A stretch of 37,364 nt of DNA from the NCBI GenBank assembly GCA_025774845.1, contig JALGZP010000018.1, positions 1 to 37,364 of the forward strand. Direction: 5' to 3'. The stretch's first letter is position 1. Every line of letters starts with the position of its first letter. The DNA is from a bacterium (GTDB lineage: Bacteria > Arandabacterota > Arandabacteria > Arandabacterales > Arandabacteraceae). Under the pieces are notes generated by a model. It worked only from the letters and a program-made list of their open reading frames with translations, was not told the DNA's origin and did not search any database. The position numbers and the translations under genes were made by a program. Positions 1 through 8,793 of the stretch are shown piece after piece.

Positions 1-1
1 C

Positions 2-2140
2 CGGGACAGTCTCAACCTCGCGATTTCGACCGCCTTCGTTCCCGTAACGATCACGACGTTGCCCGTACCCTTCATCTCGGTAAGGGATTCGATCGGGGAC
101 GACCACGGACCCAACATCACTGATACCTCCGGGAATCCCGTGGCCGGACTCTATTACTACTATCCGACGAATGGTGTCTTCGCCGAGGGCGTGTTTGACA
201 TAGAACAGGTCGACCTTATACTCGACGGCTCGTGGCTTGCAATCAAGGTGCATGTCGGTGAAGTGCCCTCATCGGAGGCTGTCGGATGGAACGCGCCGTA
301 TCCCGGTGAGAAGTGTACCGACCCCGACAAGGCGGATCTAAATCTGCAGAAGATCGACATCTATATCGATTCAAAGGAGGGTGTCGGGGCCACGGCGGGT
401 CTGCCGGGCCGCAATCATGACATAGCGAAGAGCGATGCATGGGAGTACGCCGTCGCGATTGAAGGCTGGTGGAGGGGCATCGTAAGGTCCAACGGTGAGA
501 ACGCAACTGCCTTCTGGTCCCTGAGCAAGCTCGCATCTGCGATGTTCTTCTGTACAGATCATGTTGACAACTCGATCGAGATAAAGATTGCACTCGAAGC
601 ACTTGGTCTTCTCCTGCCCGGTGAGGATATGACCGACGAGAGGAAGGCCACGATCGAGCGTGAGATCAAGGCCTGGGAATTCATAATCACAATGGCCAGT
701 CACGACGGCGACAGCAGCGATGAGAATCTCGGAGGCATAAGATGGGTCAACCGGAGCACCGCGGAATGGCAGTTCGGGGGTGGACGGGACGGTGAAGGAG
801 GGAGGGACAGAGACCCCAACATAGTCGATGTGGTGACATTACGTGACTCACTCTCGCTACCGGGAAGAAGCCAGGAGGAGATGCTCAATTACGATCTCCC
901 GTATGCCCAGAAGCGTTTCGAAAACCTCTTGAACGCCTGTGTGCTTGAGGCGACATTCTCAGAGGATATTTCACCCCCCGACATTACACCCTTCCACCGG
1001 GGCCGGTTCGGGCATTCTAGATGGTGGGTACTTGACCACAGTCCGGCTTCATTCTGGACACTGATAGTGGACGACAGTGATATCGAAGAGGTCGAGTTCC
1101 GCTGGCGGCCTGAAGGGGAGACGTCCTGGAACGTGACCGAGATGGGACACATACTTGATGATTACTGGATAGCCGACATCGATCCGGAGGAACTGGAAAG
1201 CGCGACCCGTGCGGTCACGCTGGTAGACGGAACCACGGGACGGCCGTTCCAGGCCGAGATCTACGCCCGCGATGAGTTCGGCAATGACGGAAGGAGCGAG
1301 CTCCTCACCTTCGCCGTCGCTGAGGACAGGCTGGCATATGATGACAGCACAAACATAAAGCCGGGTCAGGCTTTCATAGCGTATGACGGCACATTCGTCC
1401 TTGTGCCGGATACGACACTCTCGGATGAATATGACGAATTCGATGTGCGGGTCACTCCCTTGCCTGAGTACGGTCTGGCATCGGTAGATCTCGCGAATCT
1501 GAGATCATCGATGGACTATATGGGTGTCGGGCGGCAGATAGATGTGATCGGCAAGACCCTGGATGATACGAGCATGGTCACCGAACTCGATAACTCCATG
1601 ATTGTGGCCCTCCACTACCCGTCCTACAAGCGGGGCGGACGGCTGGACGAGCAGCGAATCGGTCTTTTCCGGTACAACGATCTTACCGAACGCTGGATCG
1701 GTATGTACGGCTCGGTCAACGACCGGGGGAATGCCGTAAGGGCCGAAATAAACGAACCCGGCACCTTCGGGCTCTTTGCGGAATCAAGGCTGTCATACGA
1801 CTCGGGGAAAGGGCTTTCGGGCGTCACCGTCGAACCCAATCCTTTCTCACCGAACGGTGACGGCCTTTATGACGAGACCAGAATAAACTTCTATCTCGCA
1901 AGAGAGATAGACTGGATAACGATCGAGATCTATGACATCGCCGGGGAGGCCGTGCGTACGATCCGGTGGCAGGAGGGTGTGACCCGGCTTACGCGGAACG
2001 AGGTCTACATCGACTGGGACGGAAAAGACGATGACGGCAGGGTGGTGCCCTACGGCATTTACATTCTGAGAGTCGAAGCGCGTTTCAAGGTCGCACCGAA
2101 CCTCGAACGCGAGAACATAGCAGTTGTTGTTATCAAGTAG
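2..2140 (+). CDS. Secreted multidomain protein, 3' part, with glucodextranase-type C-terminal module and FlgD-type Ig domain
   Basis: The reading frame is open from the window edge, so the N-terminus lies upstream; a TTG at 59 is in frame but unlikely to be the start. The first visible residues (DSLNLAIS) align with the end of the CBM9/DOMON-like sandwich in the GH57 protein at 10926, and what follows (GDDHGP, about 230 residues) matches that protein's last module, which resembles the C-terminal module of glucodextranase. Next come Ig-like segments and a final FlgD-type Ig domain (VEPNPFSPNGDG, then WDGKDDDGRVVPYGIY). Such domains sit at the C-terminus of exported proteins. The missing N-terminus may be another glycosidase, which is inference. 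The gene after it starts 9 bases downstream. Confidence 0.75.
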   Translation, partial: RDSLNLAISTAFVPVTITTLPVPFISVRDSIGDDHGPNITDTSGNPVAGLYYYYPTNGVFAEGVFDIEQVDLILDGSWLAIKVHVGEVPSSEAVGWNAPYPGEKCTDPDKADLNLQKIDIYIDSKEGVGATAGLPGRNHDIAKSDAWEYAVAIEGWWRGIVRSNGENATAFWSLSKLASAMFFCTDHVDNSIEIKIALEALGLLLPGEDMTDERKATIEREIKAWEFIITMASHDGDSSDENLGGIRWVNRSTAEWQFGGGRDGEGGRDRDPNIVDVVTLRDSLSLPGRSQEEMLNYDLPYAQKRFENLLNACVLEATFSEDISPPDITPFHRGRFGHSRWWVLDHSPASFWTLIVDDSDIEEVEFRWRPEGETSWNVTEMGHILDDYWIADIDPEELESATRAVTLVDGTTGRPFQAEIYARDEFGNDGRSELLTFAVAEDRLAYDDSTNIKPGQAFIAYDGTFVLVPDTTLSDEYDEFDVRVTPLPEYGLASVDLANLRSSMDYMGVGRQIDVIGKTLDDTSMVTELDNSMIVALHYPSYKRGGRLDEQRIGLFRYNDLTERWIGMYGSVNDRGNAVRAEINEPGTFGLFAESRLSYDSGKGLSGVTVEPNPFSPNGDGLYDETRINFYLAREIDWITIEIYDIAGEAVRTIRWQEGVTRLTRNEVYIDWDGKDDDGRVVPYGIYILRVEARFKVAPNLERENIAVVVIK

Positions 2141-2149
2141 GAGAACGGT

Positions 2150-3451
2150 ATGAGGTTTTTGGCCGGAGCTGTCCTTGTCGTGATCTTGCCCGGTATCTTG
2201 TGGGCAGGATTCACGAGCATGGAAGAGGGGGCAAGGGCCACGGGTATGGGTGGTGCTTTTGTCGGTGTGGCCGATGATGCGACCGCCGTGTTCTGGAATC
2301 CCGCGGGTCATGCGCTGGGTGAGGGATTCAAGATGACGGCGATGAGGACCCGGCTATTCTCCGTGAGCGGCCTTTCGGAAGACTGTATCGCCCTGAGCTA
2401 CTCAGGCTGGCAGAAAGCAGGCTTCGGTTTCGGCTGGACACGTGCCGGTGTCGAGGACGTCTATAGCGAGGATGCATTCGTCGTGGGAACGGGGCGGAAG
2501 CTCTTCAGCGACCGTTTCTCGATCGGGGGTGCGCTCCGTATCTACAGGGTATCCGCTCCCGGCTACGATTATTACAACGATCCCAACTTCAACGGCCCGG
2601 GAACAGGCCACGCTTTCGACGTGGGCTTTCTTTACCGGGCACCCAGGTGGTCACTCGGCTGTGTGATGCGGAACATGGGGGAGCCGGAGATAAACCTGAT
2701 CAGTACGACCGAGGATGGCGATCCCATCTTCTCGGAATTCCGGGTGGGCGGTTCATACACATTCAGGGATGCCATGCTGATAACCGGTGAGGTACGCAGG
2801 GCAAGGGATGTCCCGGACTACTACGAGGACAAACTGAGCTATTATCTCGGTACCGAGATCTGGTTCTTTGATGCTTTCGCCCTGAGGACCGGGCTTAACA
2901 GAAATCGTGCGGCCGCGGGAGTGGGCTTAAGGATATCCAAACTCACAGTCGATGCGGCACTGCTTTCGGGTAGACGCCCCGGTAACAAATACAGGTTATC
3001 GGTGTCGCTTGACGGCCTGCTCATGCCAAAGCGAGAGCGCGAGGCCAAGCCGAAGCCGGCGCCGGTGGTCAAACCTCCACCTGCTCCGGATGAGTGTGAA
3101 GTCCTCGCCCGGAAGTATGATGAGGCGGTCGCTGCGCTCGAACTGTCGCAGACCCGGCTTGAAGAGGAAAGCCGTATTGCAGCTGATCTTAAGGCTAAGA
3201 TCACCCGGATTGATACCGAGCTGCTCGAACTCGGTGATGAAACAGTGAGGCTGGAACGTGAGCTCGAAGAAGCCATGAGACTGCCCTCGACCTGGACGGT
3301 GAGGAAGGGTGAATGCCTCTGGTGGATCTCAGGGTACGAGCAGATCTACAACAATCCGCTTGAGTGGCCGAGGATATACGAAGCCAACAGAGACCAGATA
3401 AAGGATCCGGACTTGATTTACCCGGACCAGGTCTTGAGGATTCCACGATGA
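2150..3451 (+). CDS. PorV/PorQ-like (UPF0164) outer-membrane barrel fused to coiled coil and LysM-like C-terminus
   Basis: This 433-residue protein starts with a signal peptide (about 1-19). The PorV/PorQ hallmark follows at about residues 27-52 (ARATGMGGAFVGVADDAT, then WNPAG), and a beta-barrel runs to about residue 285. A Lys/Pro linker (about 293-312) leads into a charged coiled coil (about 320-375). The last 55 residues resemble LysM (WTVRKGECLWWIS, YNNPLEWPRIYEANR, then IYPDQVLRIP). LysM binds peptidoglycan, so the protein could tie an outer-membrane barrel to the wall. The ATG has AGGAG seven bases upstream. Its stop overlaps the ATG of the next gene (ATGA), which suggests translational coupling. 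Known PorV proteins end with the barrel, so the tail is unusual. Confidence 0.75.
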   Translation: MRFLAGAVLVVILPGILWAGFTSMEEGARATGMGGAFVGVADDATAVFWNPAGHALGEGFKMTAMRTRLFSVSGLSEDCIALSYSGWQKAGFGFGWTRAGVEDVYSEDAFVVGTGRKLFSDRFSIGGALRIYRVSAPGYDYYNDPNFNGPGTGHAFDVGFLYRAPRWSLGCVMRNMGEPEINLISTTEDGDPIFSEFRVGGSYTFRDAMLITGEVRRARDVPDYYEDKLSYYLGTEIWFFDAFALRTGLNRNRAAAGVGLRISKLTVDAALLSGRRPGNKYRLSVSLDGLLMPKREREAKPKPAPVVKPPPAPDECEVLARKYDEAVAALELSQTRLEEESRIAADLKAKITRIDTELLELGDETVRLERELEEAMRLPSTWTVRKGECLWWISGYEQIYNNPLEWPRIYEANRDQIKDPDLIYPDQVLRIPR

Positions 3452-4962
3452 CGGGTAATGACATGACAACCGGATGGACCAGGTTGCTCGCGCCAGCTCT
3501 TGCGGCCGGATTGCTGGTTCTACTGGCGTGGCAGAGTACTGCGCTCGGTGCAACCACGCTTGAGGGTTATACCGAGGCCTACCTGCAGCTCAGCGGTGAG
3601 AGCCGGGTCTGGCGTTTTGACAACCCGCAGTTCCTCGGCGAGCTCCGTGTCAAGTCTACACCGTGGCCCGACACCGAAGGTTATCTTAAGTTCCAGGGTC
3701 TCTCGAATAAGTGGGAGGGCGCGAGATGGGAAAACTTCTTCTTCCTCAAGGAAGGCCATCTCAGGTACCGCGGCAAGCGGACCGAGACGCTTCTCTTCAC
3801 AGGCCAGGACCGGTTCTGGCTCAATGAGCCGCTCTTGAGGGTAGTAAACAACGATATCATAAAGGACGATGACTTCGGCCCCAAGGCCCAGGGCATACGA
3901 ATCGATTTTTGGGATACATGGGGGCTTACGGGGACAGCTTTCTACAGCGACAAGTCGACCGCGTACCCGGCCTTCGAGACCCCGCATTTCCCGGTGGGTA
4001 ACACGTCAGCCAAGGCTGATACCGTCAGCACCGACGATTACCGGGGCGGGCGTCTCAAGCGCTCGCTTTTTGCGGAAAGGATGATCCTCGGTGCAACTTA
4101 CGGACGGAAAGACTACTCGAGTGGTGCCACCAGCTACGATGAAGTCGCCACTGCGGATTTTGAAGTCGCAATGGGCAATATGGCGCAGTCGCTTGCGCAG
4201 TTTGGAAGGATCACCGTTGTCGGTGAGGGTGGAAAGAACCTGTCCGGCTGGATCGGGGACAAGGACGCCTACGGGTGGAAACTCGAGGTCAGGGACGTGG
4301 GCTACGGTCCGGTGACCATGATCGCGTCGCTCTATGACTTCGATCCTGATTTCTACACGATCGGTCTGGCGGAAGACAACGTATGGAAGAACGACTTTCA
4401 TGGCCACTATCTCCAGCTCGATTACAGGGTCCCGAAGAAAGCGATCAACCTCAAGGCCTGGCGTTTCCGTGACAAGCCGCACATGTTCACGATCGAAAAC
4501 CAACCTCGCGAAGAGACCGGTGGTGAGGTCTATGTCGAGTTCATCCACGGGTTCATCGGGAAGGTCGAATACAAAAGGTACATGGATAAGAACGGCACTT
4601 ATCCCAACGTGCTGTTCGAGGTCGCCGGTGAGAACAAGCTCGTCAAGATCCGGACCCAGTTCCGGATAAAGGATATCGGCACCGACTTCCAGGTCAGGGT
4701 CTTCGGATTTGAGGCCAACGCCAACCTGACCGAGCAGTGGAAGTTCTACAGCAGGCTTCTTACCGTCGATGAAAGGACGGAATCCAGGGAATCGGTTTTT
4801 GCACAGATACAGTACACCGGATGGAACAGCGCCGAGTTCTTCCTCGAATTCGGGGATTGGGGTCAGTCGAACGATCTGGCCAACACCGAGTGGTTCATCG
4901 ATCACGCCAACGGTGACAACACCCGGCGCCAGTTCAAAGCTTTCTTGAAACTATACTACTAA
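3448..4962 (+). CDS. Predicted outer-membrane beta-barrel protein of the glucan locus
   Basis: A start at 3448 gives 504 residues and an ATGA overlap with the gene before; an ATG at 3463 is an alternative. A signal peptide runs to about residue 38 (hydrophobic LLAPALAAGLLVLLAW, then ALGA). The rest alternates polar and aromatic residues with many Tyr, Trp and Phe, and ends in LKLYY, an aromatic C-terminus like those recognised by the BAM machinery. I recognise no named family. The strand pattern and length suggest a barrel of 16 to 18 strands. Its place between the PorV-like protein and the CBM-carrying barrel suggests a porin or surface component for oligosaccharide uptake, but that is inferred from context only. 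Confidence 0.6.
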   Translation: MTGNDMTTGWTRLLAPALAAGLLVLLAWQSTALGATTLEGYTEAYLQLSGESRVWRFDNPQFLGELRVKSTPWPDTEGYLKFQGLSNKWEGARWENFFFLKEGHLRYRGKRTETLLFTGQDRFWLNEPLLRVVNNDIIKDDDFGPKAQGIRIDFWDTWGLTGTAFYSDKSTAYPAFETPHFPVGNTSAKADTVSTDDYRGGRLKRSLFAERMILGATYGRKDYSSGATSYDEVATADFEVAMGNMAQSLAQFGRITVVGEGGKNLSGWIGDKDAYGWKLEVRDVGYGPVTMIASLYDFDPDFYTIGLAEDNVWKNDFHGHYLQLDYRVPKKAINLKAWRFRDKPHMFTIENQPREETGGEVYVEFIHGFIGKVEYKRYMDKNGTYPNVLFEVAGENKLVKIRTQFRIKDIGTDFQVRVFGFEANANLTEQWKFYSRLLTVDERTESRESVFAQIQYTGWNSAEFFLEFGDWGQSNDLANTEWFIDHANGDNTRRQFKAFLKLYY

Positions 4963-4976
4963 CGGAGGAGACTGAG

Positions 4977-7097
4977 ATGAAAACCGGAATCGCACTCTAT
5001 GTGACGATCCTCCTCATTGCCGCGGGCTGTCTGTACGGGGGGATGAGGAAAGTACCCGAAGGTATAGAGTTCACCTACGACGACCCGGCAGCTTATTCAG
5101 TCTCCGTTGCAGGTTCATTCAACAACTGGGATACCAGATCGAACGAGATGGTCAAAGATGATGAAGGTATATGGAGTGCGGTCATTCCTCTTCCGCCGGG
5201 CAAGCATGAATACAAGTTTGTTGTTAACGGCAGTGACTGGATGGCCGATCCCGACAACCCGAAGCTCGTCGGGGACTACGGTAACTCGGGGATTGAGATC
5301 AACAATGACGGGGATATCGTTGAGGCCGGAGTCGTCGATGCGATCTCCAACACGGCCGCGAATGCGAGGGTGAAGATAAACGGGTGGTTCAGGGGGACCT
5401 ACACGACCCGGCGGGATGGGCTCGGCGATGTGAGGTGGAGGCTCTCAAGACCCGCACATGATATGTATGTCAGTTTCAACCCGACAATAGGCTCGGACGT
5501 CAAGGGTTCGGTAACGATCCGGATCGATAGCGGTATCGGAGACATCAGGGAGGTGACTGCCGACCTGTATGCCGGACGCCTGGCCTTCAAGAGCGGCCTC
5601 TTCGATGCGACGGCCTACCACAATGAAGAGATCCTGAGCTTCGATGATCCTCTCGAGGTCATTGGCCATGTTGATCTTCCCGGGACGGTATGGGAAGAGA
5701 AGATCGATTTCGGCCGGGGAACACAGGGTGTGATCGCCGATCTGAGACTGAAGGGGATCGACGTTCGGGGGCTCTATTCAAACACCTACGACGATGACAT
5801 TTACAATAGTGAAGCACGCTGGTACACCGATCCTGCTGACCAGGTGATAAAGTCGTGGACTCGATACGACAATATTGGGACCGATATCCTTGCCCTACGG
5901 GCCAAGCGGGGTTTTCTCGGCGCCGAGTGGGGTGCGACCCTGGTGTCTCAAAGAAACGGCTGGTGGATTGGTTTCGAAGAGGGTAACGAGGTCGACCCGG
6001 CCATAGAAGCTTACAGGGATGAGACAGACGACAACGAGAGCACCTGGTTTGAAGCGGGCACATCCGACCTGCTCATCGGCGGCGATATCGCGATAGCGCC
6101 TGCGGGCTGGGTGGATCTGTTCGCAGAGTTCGCAACGACAACTTACAAAGCCATGTGGGATGCTGGTAACAGGGTTCGCATACAGGGTGACCAGAAGGTC
6201 GATGGACGGATAGACGCACCGATCGGTGACGAAGACGGAAGCCGGTTCAAGGTGGGCTTCGATGCCTCAGGCGGCGATCGCGCGCTGCGGTTCACTTTCG
6301 AGCAATCGCATTATGACGGGATGACCGAAGACGAAGCCTATTTCAGTCACCTTGCCCTGCCGTTTGAAGATCCCGACAACAGGCTGATTGACCTCTATGG
6401 GATTGCGGTCCTGGAGGACAGCAGCCATTACAGAGCCTACATGAAAGCCAACGGAATCGATGAGTTCATAGTTTACGAACACGATCCACTTCCGGAGCGG
6501 GACGTGGACATCGTGGAGGTTGATGCCGCTACGAAGTTCATGGGGATGGACCTGGGGCTCGAGCTCGATATCGTGAAATCCACCTGGGATTATATTGACC
6601 CCGGGATGGAGAATGCCGAGAACACGCAGGTCATGGTTCTCCCCTCGGTCGGTGGGCAACTCCTGGGAGAACGGCTGAGTTACGATCTTCTCTATGGAAT
6701 CAGCAGGGACAACCTGAGCGGCAGAATGCCCTCCGCGTTTGACAGGGGGGAGTTCAATGCGAGGGGAGATTTCGCTTTCAATGAAAGATGGGGCATCTAC
6801 TATAACGTCAGATGGGTCGGCTACGATTGGACCGAAGACAACGCGGGAAAGAGCGAGAGCTTCTTCAACCCGCACCTTGCACTGGTGTGGAGTCCGATTC
6901 CGAGTGTTGAGATGCGGCTGGGCTACGGGCTCAATCCACTCTACTACGTGGACACTCCGGTGGAGGGGAGGGAGATCGGCAGGGAGAGGTGGCTGTCGAG
7001 CTATCTCTGGCCGAGACCGGGTGCTACCCTTATCGATGCAGAGAAGGCACTTGATGATCTTAAGATAATCACGCTGATGGGGGTGATTTCGTTCTGA
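4977..7097 (+). CDS. Outer-membrane barrel protein with N-terminal AMPK/CBM48-type glycogen-binding module
   Basis: The protein has 706 residues; the ATG follows GGAGGAG. The N-terminal signal (ILLIAAGC) may be a lipoprotein signal or be cut by signal peptidase I. Residues about 28-105 form an E-set glycogen-binding module of the AMPK-beta/CBM48 type (FTYDDPAAYSVSVAGSFNNW, DDEGIW, GKHEYKFVVNG). This recalls starch-binding proteins and the other three copies in this operon. The remaining 580 or so residues alternate like a beta-barrel and end in GVISF, with the terminal Phe typical of outer-membrane barrels. I infer a glucan-binding barrel that holds starch or glycogen at the membrane; which side the module faces cannot be read from sequence. 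The stop overlaps the next ATG (TGATG). Confidence 0.68.
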   Translation: MKTGIALYVTILLIAAGCLYGGMRKVPEGIEFTYDDPAAYSVSVAGSFNNWDTRSNEMVKDDEGIWSAVIPLPPGKHEYKFVVNGSDWMADPDNPKLVGDYGNSGIEINNDGDIVEAGVVDAISNTAANARVKINGWFRGTYTTRRDGLGDVRWRLSRPAHDMYVSFNPTIGSDVKGSVTIRIDSGIGDIREVTADLYAGRLAFKSGLFDATAYHNEEILSFDDPLEVIGHVDLPGTVWEEKIDFGRGTQGVIADLRLKGIDVRGLYSNTYDDDIYNSEARWYTDPADQVIKSWTRYDNIGTDILALRAKRGFLGAEWGATLVSQRNGWWIGFEEGNEVDPAIEAYRDETDDNESTWFEAGTSDLLIGGDIAIAPAGWVDLFAEFATTTYKAMWDAGNRVRIQGDQKVDGRIDAPIGDEDGSRFKVGFDASGGDRALRFTFEQSHYDGMTEDEAYFSHLALPFEDPDNRLIDLYGIAVLEDSSHYRAYMKANGIDEFIVYEHDPLPERDVDIVEVDAATKFMGMDLGLELDIVKSTWDYIDPGMENAENTQVMVLPSVGGQLLGERLSYDLLYGISRDNLSGRMPSAFDRGEFNARGDFAFNERWGIYYNVRWVGYDWTEDNAGKSESFFNPHLALVWSPIPSVEMRLGYGLNPLYYVDTPVEGREIGRERWLSSYLWPRPGATLIDAEKALDDLKIITLMGVISF

Positions 7098-7861
7098 TGC
7101 GGGGGTTTCACGGTATGAGGGCTTCGTGGTTACTGGTTCTGCTTGCAGCTTGTCTTGTCCTTAGCTGCGCGACTATCTCAAAGGGTATAAGGGACAGGCT
7201 TCCTCCACCTCGTGAGGTGGAGGGTGGAATTCGCTTCAGGTACGAGGCACCCGCCGCAAGGATGGTCACCCTGGCAGGTAATTTCAACAACTGGGGTGGC
7301 ACGGAGGGTGGAGGCCGTTACGATCCGACGATAGATCCTATGGGCGATGACGACGGCGACGGGATATGGGAGATCGTGATGCCGCTTGCTCCGGGAAGAT
7401 ACCAGTACAAGTTCGTGATAGATAACGGCGTGCGTTGGGAGCTCGATCCAAGCAATCCCAATACCGACGAGGAGGGCGGGTTCACGAACTCGCTCATAAT
7501 CGTGCCGGAGTCGATCGGTTACGAGTACGAGATCGTGACGGGAACGGTACTGTCGGGATCACCGTCGACAAAGACCGTGGCCAAACCAACAGAGACTGCA
7601 GCGGAACAGGAAATCGAATTCACGTACAGCGATCCGGCCGCCACCGAGGTCTTCCTTGGAGGGGCTTTCAACGAGTGGTCACCCACTGCCAACAAGTTGG
7701 AGAAGGACGACGAGGGTATCTGGCGCATCAAGATCATGCTCAAGCCGGGCACGTACGAATACAAGTTCGTAGTGGACGGCACCTGGGTGGAGGATCCCGA
7801 CAACGAGGATACGGTGTCGGACCCCTACGGAGGCGTCAATTCTGTGATCACCGTCGAGTAG
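7097..7861 (+). CDS. Lipoprotein with two AMPK/CBM48-type glycogen-binding modules
   Basis: The protein has 254 residues and a lipoprotein-type signal with Cys at residues 19 (LLAAC) and 24 (LVLSC). A second in-frame ATG at 7115 gives a shorter signal and could be the true start. Two E-set modules follow: about 45-137 (LAGNFNNWGG, DGDGIWEIVMPLAPGRYQYK) and about 173-253 (FLGGAFNEWS, DDEGIW, GTYEYKFVVDG, DPYGGVNSV). They are joined by a Thr/Lys/Glu linker. There is no catalytic domain. The likely job is to bind alpha-glucan at the cell surface or in the periplasm, like SusE/F in Bacteroides, though it is not homologous to them. The first module has an acidic DDDGDG insertion. The ABC permease starts four bases after its stop. 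Confidence 0.78.
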   Translation: MRGFHGMRASWLLVLLAACLVLSCATISKGIRDRLPPPREVEGGIRFRYEAPAARMVTLAGNFNNWGGTEGGGRYDPTIDPMGDDDGDGIWEIVMPLAPGRYQYKFVIDNGVRWELDPSNPNTDEEGGFTNSLIIVPESIGYEYEIVTGTVLSGSPSTKTVAKPTETAAEQEIEFTYSDPAATEVFLGGAFNEWSPTANKLEKDDEGIWRIKIMLKPGTYEYKFVVDGTWVEDPDNEDTVSDPYGGVNSVITVE

Positions 7862-7865
7862 GCCG

Positions 7866-8786
7866 ATGAAGAGGTCTGCCCTCGCAGAGAACGTCTCCGC
7901 CCTAGTATTCCTTTCTCCCTTTATCGTGATTTTCGGCGTGTTCCTGGCCTGGCCGCTCTTCTATTCGTTCTACCTGAGCCTCAACAAGGTAACGGCCCTC
8001 GTTAATGTCTTTGACAACCTCACCTTTGTGGGTTTTCAGAACTTTATCGCGCTGTTTAAGGATGGTCTCTTCGGGTGGTCGCTCCTGATGACGCTTTACT
8101 ATGCGGCCCTGATAGTGCCCCTCGGTATAGGCACGTCGCTCCTCCTGGCCGTACTTCTTAACAACAAACTCAGACTCAGCAGACTCTTCAGAACCGCGTT
8201 CTTTCTTCCCTACGTTCTCGATCTGTTTGTTGTCGGTATAGTGTGGACCTTTATCTACAGCCCGCACTTCGGAGTTCTGACCAGGATCTTCGAGACGGTG
8301 GGTATCACCTATTTTTCGGAGCAGGGGTTTCTGGGCAGACCCGCGACGGCAATGCCCGCCGTTGTGATCGTAAACGTGCTTAAAGGGGCGGGCTTCGGGA
8401 TGATTCTCTATCTCGCCGCTCTTCAGAACATACCTGACTCAGTCTATGAGGCGGCGGAAGTCGATGGAGCGAGCTGGTGGCAGAAACTCACGAGGATCAC
8501 GATCCCACTCCTCCGGCCTGTAACGCTCTTCATGGTGATCGTGGGTGTCGTCGCAGCACTGAATGCCTTTGTTGAAGTGTTCGCCATGACGACGGGTGGT
8601 CCGAGTGTCAATGTCGGCGAGCGGGCATACGGGGCCACGTGGGTGACGGGTTACTATCTCTTCGACACTTTCTATGTGAGGCTCAAACTGGGGTACGCCG
8701 CCGCGATGTCATACATCCTGCTTGCAATAGCGGTTACGGTGTCGCTCATCAATCTGCGGCTCCTGCGGCCCAAGACCGATTACTGA
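7866..8786 (+). CDS. Sugar ABC transporter permease, MalF type
   Basis: This 306-residue integral membrane protein has about six membrane segments, starting with FLSPFIVIFGVFLAWPLFYS. The EAA loop that contacts the ATPase is seen near residues 198-222 (EAAEVDGASWWQKL, then ITIPLLRPV). It fits the CUT1 family of maltose and oligosaccharide permeases; it lacks the long periplasmic loop of E. coli MalF and is similar in size to short MalF and UgpA relatives. It should pair with the product of the gene at 8794 and the binding lipoprotein at 9665. The substrate is inferred from the glycogen-binding and GH57 neighbours: maltodextrins. The Shine-Dalgarno is weak (GAGTAGG), consistent with coupling to the gene before. 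Confidence 0.93.
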   Translation: MKRSALAENVSALVFLSPFIVIFGVFLAWPLFYSFYLSLNKVTALVNVFDNLTFVGFQNFIALFKDGLFGWSLLMTLYYAALIVPLGIGTSLLLAVLLNNKLRLSRLFRTAFFLPYVLDLFVVGIVWTFIYSPHFGVLTRIFETVGITYFSEQGFLGRPATAMPAVVIVNVLKGAGFGMILYLAALQNIPDSVYEAAEVDGASWWQKLTRITIPLLRPVTLFMVIVGVVAALNAFVEVFAMTTGGPSVNVGERAYGATWVTGYYLFDTFYVRLKLGYAAAMSYILLAIAVTVSLINLRLLRPKTDY

Positions 8787-8793
8787 GGTGGCA

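Noticed and set aside
4006..4905. Minus-strand open frame of 299 codons under the barrel gene
   Set aside because: Antisense to a coding frame with clear signal peptide and aromatic C-terminus; no recognisable product.
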